64,000 nt of DNA, from positions 5,232,756-5,296,755 of the forward strand of contig NC_088318.1 in the NCBI RefSeq assembly GCF_910592395.1, in the 5' to 3' direction. Positions 58,105 to 64,000 of the stretch are shown one piece after another. Both the position numbers and the translations under genes were made by a program. Each line of letters opens with the position of its first letter. Position 1 is the first letter of the stretch. The notes under the pieces are model-generated. The model did no database searches, was not told the origin of the DNA, and saw nothing but the letters and a program-made list of their open reading frames with translations. The stretch is from Lineus longissimus (Eukaryota; Nemertea; Pilidiophora; Heteronemertea; Lineidae).

Positions 58105-58276
58105 TGTAAAATTCCGGTTCAAGATCTTAAACCGGAATCTTACATATCCTACATCCTATATAGCCTACAAGAATCTTATATTTCTTGTAAGACTCTGGCG
58201 GATGATCATGAACCAAAATCCTTCAAGAATCTTGCTAAATTCTTTAAAAGTTCTGGTTTGAGATCTTGATCCAGAA
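58105..58276. repeat. three related palindromes centred on GATC
   Basis: ATTCCGGTTCAAGATCTTAA plus ACCGGAAT (58111-58138), ACTCTGGCGGATGATCATGA plus ACCAAAAT (58192-58219) and TTCTGGTTTGAGATCTTGAT plus CCAGAA (58251-58276) are each imperfect palindromes around AGATCT or TGATCA. They are spaced about 80 and 60 bases apart, with similar linkers containing CAAGAATCTT and AATCTTACA. This looks like a decayed tandem of a hairpin-bearing unit. Confidence 0.65.
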
Positions 58277-59079
58277 ACTTATACTGCAATCTTACAACAT
58301 TCTCATAAGAAACCAGGTAAGACTTCTTAAAAACGTATAAGAATCTAGATTTTCGACCTTGGTAGGGACAACTGTTGATGACAATTGAATGACGGAACGG
58401 TCGGTTGCCAATTCAAGTCAGCAATAAAATCACATTGTCTACAGCTCTGTTGGCATTTCATTTCTTCATTTCCTGGCCGGCCCCACCTGAAAGACAATCA
58501 ATTTCAGTTGCTCGAGATAGTGATATGGTTGTAGTTGGAGATGTATTTCCTTCCTTATTAGTATGACTGGAGCATACAACTCTCGAGCAATTTTCACTCG
58601 GTCAAATGAGTATCGGCTACGTCTGATTCGGAAATAATCTAATTCATGAACAAGGGTTATTCAGTTAGTTTGCGACGATGAGCAAATTCATACGAAATTA
58701 TACGAGTTACCCTCGATATGTCTAGATCCTTGAAACGGTGTTATCATAGATTGGGATGCGTGTCTCATCGCGTGCATGATAGAGGAGTATAATTTACTCC
58801 TCTATCAGGCGATCTTGCGAGGAGGCTCATGTTATTAATGTAGGGCCATATTGACGCAAGGTCGTTGTTCCTGCTCGAGGTAAACCTGCAAAGTTGCTCC
58901 ATCTCCGGTATCAGAAAAATTTAGCTTAGCTTGGTCCATTGAATGATCATAGCCCGCGCCGCGAAGCAATAACAGGTCAATCAAAATGTGGTACATAACA
59001 TGTTGTCAGAAGCAACAGATGTCAGATGCTGCATTATTAAGGGCGTATTTCAGTCGTTATTTGAAGATATACATGATGT
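58277..59079. other. no gene seen
   Basis: No supported feature. Contains a small palindrome, TAGAGGAGTATAATTTACTC, at 58781-58800. Confidence 0.45.
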
Positions 59080-59340
59080 ACATAAAAAAATGCAAGTTAC
59101 TCGTATATAACCTTATACTGTTCAACTGTACAGTTTCGAAGCGCTTTACATGTATTCCCCAGCCTACGCAAGAAACCGCTGTGAAGGAGCCAATTGAGCG
59201 CACAAACTCCGCTACACTTGGCCGTTTTAGACAGCAACAAGTTAGTACTGTGTTGCTCCGGCCGTGCATCGAACCCGAGCGGACCTTCCGATCACACCTC
59301 GGACACTCTCCCAATGTTCCAATATGCTTAATGTGCAAAC
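59080..59340 (-). mobile_element. probable tRNA-derived SINE, minus orientation
   Basis: Read on the minus strand, a tRNA-like head has a B-box-like CGGGTTCGATGCACGGCC. A body follows, then a tail-like GTAAAGCGCTTCGAAAC with GTATAAGG, as in CR1/L2-tailed SINEs. Because the element keeps both strands open, the long frames at 58986-59390 and 59374-59057 are probably not genes. Confidence 0.5.
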
Positions 59341-59754
59341 TCACATTTGACCGCCAATATTTTCTCAAAATCATGAAAAATTTGACTTAGCCATCAACTC
59401 TGCCAATAAAAGTAATCCTTCTTAGCGTCGAATGTCAAAACCATTAAACACTTGGAGTTCGCTTAGCCTTCACTGAGATATCATTAGCGTGGAGCAATCG
59501 AATAAACGAAAATCAATTTAGTTTGGTCTTCTTTCGCAGGATACTGTCGAGTGAAGTGACACAAACATGGTAGGATAAGAAGGAAGTTTCGCGAAATACA
59601 TCACTTTGATATCTAATTGAGTTCGGATATTTCGTTTTGCTTTTAACATTCAACTAATTGAGGGTGTTTGACAATAACGTACGTGGCGTATTTCAGATTA
59701 GGTTTGGGTTTCTATGTGTTTGGCATTGTACACAGTTCATGGCTATCGACAGAC

Positions 59755-59925
59755 CACGTGACGGAGGAGCAGTGTCAGGCGTATTGAGTGAAAGGTATTG
59801 ACATTTTGTGATCGACCGGAAAGGGCGTGGGTTGAACTCTTGGCCACGTTTGTTTGTAACCCCATGTCGGTGACGATCACGTAAATAGATATGTCCGAGG
59901 GGCATTAAACAAACAAAGGTAATAT
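59755..59925 (+). mobile_element. probable tRNA-derived SINE
   Basis: A degenerate tRNA-like head with GTGGGTTGAACTCTTGGCCA (B box region) is followed by a body with CCCCATGTCGGTGACGATCA and a 3' end, GGGGCATTAAACAAACAAA. A3-CA-type tails are usual for invertebrate SINEs. Confidence 0.5.
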
Positions 59926-60497
59926 TTCCTCATTGAAAGTAATGTCCTTCGCCTGTTTCATTGAAAAAACATATTTTCTGAGAATTTGACGGGGTTTTTT
60001 CGATTTTGTTTCAACTCTTAGATAGCCAAACAGCACACGGTATTCGTTGTTTTTAGCATGCACAGCAATACTGCTGTTGTCGGAAACATTTCACGCCGCC
60101 TGAACGCTATCATAGTACGACGCGCATGTGAATGCCGGTGTGACAGCGGATATAGTCCCCCTGGAGTCATAGTCCGGTAGCATTGTATTTGACCAATTAA
60201 GCAGCATGATCTATTGTACCGCTAACCCTAACCAAAACATTTAGCAATGCGGGCTATTGTTACACGGACTATCAGCCCTAGGACTACTATCCCTTGCACA
60301 CCGGTTTCGTCGTATTATCGGAGATGATCGCTGTACGGAAGGGTCACTTAGTTCCAATTAGAATTGTAATCGGAATAGCGTCAAATTGCAGCATCACTGC
60401 TGAGTGGGAGGTGGCGCTGATGAGAAGCTGACAGATTGGCAATAATGCAAGTAGAAGTACATGTAGTAAATGGATATAGCAATGTCAGAACTCACGA
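59926..60497. other. no gene seen
   Basis: Contains two telomere-like repeats (CTAACCCTAACC near 60223), too few to mean anything. No supported feature. Confidence 0.45.
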
Positions 60498-60514
60498 CCC
60501 CCCCCCCCCCCCCC
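60498..60514. repeat. poly-C run (17)
   Basis: Seventeen consecutive C bases. The open frame across it (60436-60636) is an artefact of the Pro run. Confidence 0.9.
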
Positions 60515-62017
60515 GATCTTTCAAATGTGCATTAAGTATTCATTTGACTTGCTGTTCCGTCTTCTTTAAACTAAATGACTCTGGCATATCAAAAGTGGCA
60601 TGCTTATACCTAACTTTCAAAAACGAAAAAGACTAATGCGTCAGTTTCTCATGTGGGCTTTGTTTTGTCCCTGAGCCTTTTAGTCATCATTTAAAATTCG
60701 GATTGGATGTGTTGGCGATGTATCTGTCCCTTGGCTATCGTGAGCCATTTAGTTACTAACCATAAATGCGATTGCTTGATCATGATGAGTTGCAGTGCAT
60801 GCGACATTGCAAAGCAAAGCATTTGGTGCAGCAGTATCAAAGACGTGACGCATTCATGCGTTCTCGCAAACGCACTCAGTGGAAACCTACCTTTACAATG
60901 TGAAACTATCTTCCGATATCCTCCTAATGCAATTCATGAATTTAAGATTACCCGAATAACAACGTGTCACATTGAATTAATAGCGAAAACGGCATTGTAG
61001 TCTTACGTTGCTGAACTCCAGCTCACGGTGATGAAAGAGAGAAAAAACACATCCATGAACCGAGTATGAATGATCCCATTGAAAAATAACGAGATTTTGA
61101 AATTGATAATGTTGATGTGTTTCTATCAAAGCAGTGTTCTCATAAAAATTGTGTAAATCAAGACTATAATTGCGTGCTCCATCTGACAGCAAAGTTGTGA
61201 AAAATATGTTCAGTATCTTTGATCAAGAGGCCGAATCGAACTTGTTCGTTTTGATAATTTGACGGGAACTTTAGGCAAGATATAGGAGGTATAATTGGCG
61301 GTTTTCGAATGAATAATATGTACGTACCGTTTTAAGGGGACTGGGCTCGGTTTACTCCTCGACCTGCAAGCGTTCTCGGACCTGAACAACGTCAGTCCTT
61401 AAGAAGCCGGAAAGCGGTGAAAAAACACTGTAGACAATCTGCAAATGTAAATCCATTGAATTGATTGAACTTTCTGAATGTTCGTCCCTGGCTTATGCAA
61501 ATCCCTGTGAAACAGGCACGAAACCTTGTTTTATTGCTAATATCCGAGATATTAATCCCTAAGAAGACCTGCATTAGCAGAACGTTAAATCACAGGATAC
61601 AGAAAAACCAAATAAGTGAACGACTTTTCCCAACAGATCTTTTCTTTGTTTTTAAGTTGTTCCTTATTGTAGGGGTACAATGTGCCGAGGTACCGTTGCA
61701 TTATCTTTTTGCAGGTGCCTTCCTGCTTTAAAAAAAGAAGCATTGTGCGGAGGACAGGTGTTCTAGGCTGATCGTGTTTTCTTCTATCTGAAGACGGCAG
61801 ATAATGGACGTATAGGAATAGCGGTTTCCGATTGATAACCTTCATTTTATCGCCAAGCTTGACCTTAACGTCAGAAAGTTTTAGCGGCATACCGGCTCCA
61901 ATAATTGCGCGTTTATAGTGTTTAGCTGGCGAATACATGTATGGTATACATGAGGTACGAATTAATCTAAGCATTATTTTTATAAGATGAGAGCCGACTA
62001 TGGAGATTTGATGCTAC
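60515..62017. other. mostly noncoding; one weak open frame
   Basis: The minus frame at 61974-61585 includes an ATG-started, coding-like part (MPLKLSDVKVKLGDKMKVIN, then PLFLYVHYLPSSDRRKHDQP) without clear splice sites; about 0.25. Other open stretches are unsupported. Confidence 0.3.
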
Positions 62018-62115
62018 AATCACCACCGTGAGCTGTCACCTATGAGGTCGTAATCCCGGGGTCGTGATTCGATTCCCTCACTGAAAAAGTTTGTTTTATC
62101 TAGTACTTTACATTA
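62018..62115 (+). mobile_element. possible tRNA-derived SINE head
   Basis: GTGAGCTGTCACCTATGAGG (box A region) and GTGATTCGATTCCC (B box-like) are spaced as in tRNA-derived SINEs. No defined tail, so this may be truncated. Confidence 0.45.
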
Positions 62116-63447
62116 CACTGCAAATGTTCCAGTAGTGTATTTGATTATTGGGTTAAAGGACCATTGGCATTATTACGGGCAGTATTACCAAGCTGTCGGC
62201 TGCCCAGTCACCACCAAGAAGTTTACATCAACAAATTGCACAAAACAAGGACAAATTCAAAATCTGACTGAATTATCACGCTTTTCCGATGTTGACTCAG
62301 TTCGATGACCCGAGTTAGCTCTCCATGCCTAGATCCTTTTCATGTGGAACGATGCACTAGTAAGGCGCTTCCAAGAGTCATGGGTCTACCCTGTGACGTA
62401 TTGGTGAAGATAACGATTTTTTTTCGACGTCACGCTGATGGCGATTGATATCCCCGCTATACTGCGACGATCAGCATGATAAAGGAAACAACGTTGCGTC
62501 GTATTAGCGGGGTGACGTGAACTCAGATCTCGGCGTGCACTCACGTGGCGGGAAAGGACATGTGCGTATAAAAATAACGAACAACGCTTTTTTCTACTGC
62601 TAACAGCTGAAACAAAATTGGAAAATCGTCAAACACGTTCAGAAAAATAGTTTACTGATGAACCAGAAGACGCGAATAAATATACTGCAGCAGAATAGCC
62701 GCCCATTCCCTTAAAACTGTTTTAGTCAAGTATAAAGCAAATTGGTTCTCAATTTTGCCATCATGACCCGAACCACGCACAACGCCGGCGTTACTAGAAG
62801 TGTTTGAGGCTGTTTTTCAGATCCGGAAGACAATTATTTGTCTCAAAGTTAACTGATGGCTCTGCCCCGCAATAAATTCCTGACAGGGAATTAGAAGGCT
62901 TCCTGAAGTGAAATTAATTCCTGTGCGCAAGGAGAAAAAGTTTAATTCCTTGTGTAGTCTACGACTGTAAGACCATCATTCTAATACAGGAAGCCGTGCT
63001 CAAAATAAATAGCTTGCTTGTTAGTTGATTTTCTTTTATTCTTTGACCCGACACCGTGGACCCGAGTCAATGTCTCAAACAGGCAATTCGTGAATAACAA
63101 CTTTTTACGTTATTGTTCATTAATGGCGAGGTAGGAATTTATTGTATTTGTGTGTGGAATACAAATGCACTTAATTACAGAATTAAAAAGCCCAACAAAG
63201 CATAACAGTTTTTCAATCGTGAACATGGTAAAACGTCATTGGGGTACCGGTGTGATGGTGTGAGCGAGGTCCTGCTATAATGCAAATTAATAAGTTAGTT
63301 CCGGACCCGAGAGCCTTGTAAGCCATGCGGGGTGGTCGCATAACCGTAATGGTCGCCCACCTGTGTTTTACTGTCAATGCCCCACAACTGATTTGTTGAC
63401 TTGTATCGCCCGAATCCCGATATTTTTCATGCCAACCTTTTTTTTAG
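62116..63447. other. no gene seen
   Basis: No supported feature upstream of the exon at 63448. Confidence 0.45.
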
Positions 63448-63540
63448 AAGATTATTATCACACCATCACGCAATATGTCCATTCCTGATTGGTCTCTCAC
63501 AGGAGATATGTCAGGATTACTAACGTTTCAGTTAACGAGG
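63448..63540 (+). CDS. candidate internal exon, unidentified protein
   Basis: A 93-base segment lies between a strong acceptor (CCAACCTTTTTTTTTAG) and a consensus donor, ACGAGG then GTAAGC. It is open in phase 0 at both ends. It encodes 31 residues: KIIITPSRNMSIPDWSLTGD and then MSGLLTFQLTR. The other frames contain stops. Symmetric phase and two strong splice sites make it a good exon candidate. No family is recognised. The rest of the gene must lie upstream in the noncoding-looking region or beyond the right edge. Confidence 0.48.
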
Positions 63541-63914
63541 GTAAGCCGATTTCATCGTTGCAAATGCTTACTAACGAATACTACAAGTTGCTTTTTCAGA
63601 TCGAGCCTGAAATGTCTGTATCAAAACCCCGGTATTTGTCGTTGTAGGTTGTCAGCTCAATATTAAAAGCCATCACCACAGGCAGATAACATAAGAACTG
63701 CAATTACCTATGAGAAATATAGCAAAAATATTTACTTTCTCTTGGATAGATCTGCGGTAAGACGATGATGTTGCTGAGCGGAAATAAAATTCCGTAAATT
63801 TGTCTGTCTGCCAGGCCACCCTGCCTCCTCTTGTAAATGCATTAATGGAGGAAATTAAAACATGGGAAAAGGAGAATTAGGCAACGGATGCATTCAGTTC
63901 TGAGCACTCAATTA

Positions 63915-64000
63915 CAGTGGAACCTCCCTTAGCGGACACCTCTCTATTAAGGACATTAGTTTGGTCCCAAAGTGGTTTTTTTTTCAATTTGACCTCTCCA
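63915..64000 (+). mobile_element. left end of a pogo/Tigger-like DNA transposon (runs off the window)
   Basis: After a TA dinucleotide the sequence CAGTGGAACCTCCCTTAGCG begins. CAGTGGAACCTC is the classical terminus of pogo/Tigger elements of the Tc1/mariner superfamily. The internal motif GGACACCTCTCTATTAAGGA also fits such terminal regions. The remainder is outside the window, so it is unknown whether a transposase is present. Confidence 0.7.

Noticed and set aside
58986-59390. 134-codon plus frame and 105-codon minus frame
   Set aside because: Both overlap a tRNA-derived SINE and have no splice or domain support.
60222-60236. Interstitial telomere repeat
   Set aside because: Only two CTAACC units are present, which is expected by chance.
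62650-62700. Hammerhead ribozyme core (CTGATGA followed by GAA)
   Set aside because: The second conserved box reads GAATA rather than GAAA and no flanking stems pair. Other CTGATGA words in the window also lack the partner box.
1-64000. Bacterial operon, prophage or CRISPR interpretation
   Set aside because: There is no gene packing, no ribosome-binding sites and no regularly spaced direct repeats. Split exons with GT/AG borders and SINE/LINE remnants indicate an animal nuclear genome.

Overview
The window reads as nuclear DNA of an invertebrate animal. It is AT-rich and dominated by introns and intergenic sequence. Short open stretches are bounded by GT/AG splice signals, there is no bacterial gene packing, and there are many short mobile elements: tRNA-derived SINEs, a LINE 3' relic, MITEs and foldback elements. 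The octamer TACATGTA is strongly over-represented (at least 18 copies seen). I recall this word as common in molluscs and other lophotrochozoans, but I treat the species as unresolved.

The best-supported gene is on the minus strand at 47928-45742. It has three exons whose splice phases agree (1 then 1) and a reading frame of exactly 355 codons. It encodes a predicted secreted protein with a signal peptide, a concanavalin A/laminin-G-like domain and a C-terminal PAN/apple-like cysteine module. Its first intron holds the 3' end of a CR1/L2-type LINE. Its 5' end lies about 0.1 kb from a 0.9 kb foldback transposon.

Other coding evidence is fragmentary and I could not name the genes. Left end: minus-strand exons at 6312-5896, 3506-3335 and 618-488 could form one gene whose promoter carries a perfect CRE at 6554-6561, and a plus-strand first exon lies at 2661-2858. 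Middle: minus exons at 24557-24280 and 25033-24935, a plus micro-exon or recursive splice point at 18835, plus first exons at 36965, 37794 and 41484, and minus exons at 34650 and 43885. Right end: a minus first exon at 57911 and a clean plus internal exon at 63448-63540. Many isolated open stretches of 60-130 codons may be exons or chance, and are marked as such.

The structural sequence is the most striking part. A 678 bp Mutator-like MITE has near-perfect 62 bp terminal repeats and a 9 bp target duplication. Two near-identical copies of a 1.08 kb GC-run element lie 31.6 kb apart. Two copies of a 246 bp element are made of four related TTGGC/GCCAA hairpins. An array of 23 bp palindromic units is centred on the E-box CACGTG. 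Three related AGATCT-type palindromes are tandemly arranged, and several long hairpins are present. I see no rRNA, no convincing functional tRNA, no CRISPR array and no viral genome. I found no new multi-gene system. The novelty, if any, is in the palindromic element families and the candidate recursive splice site.
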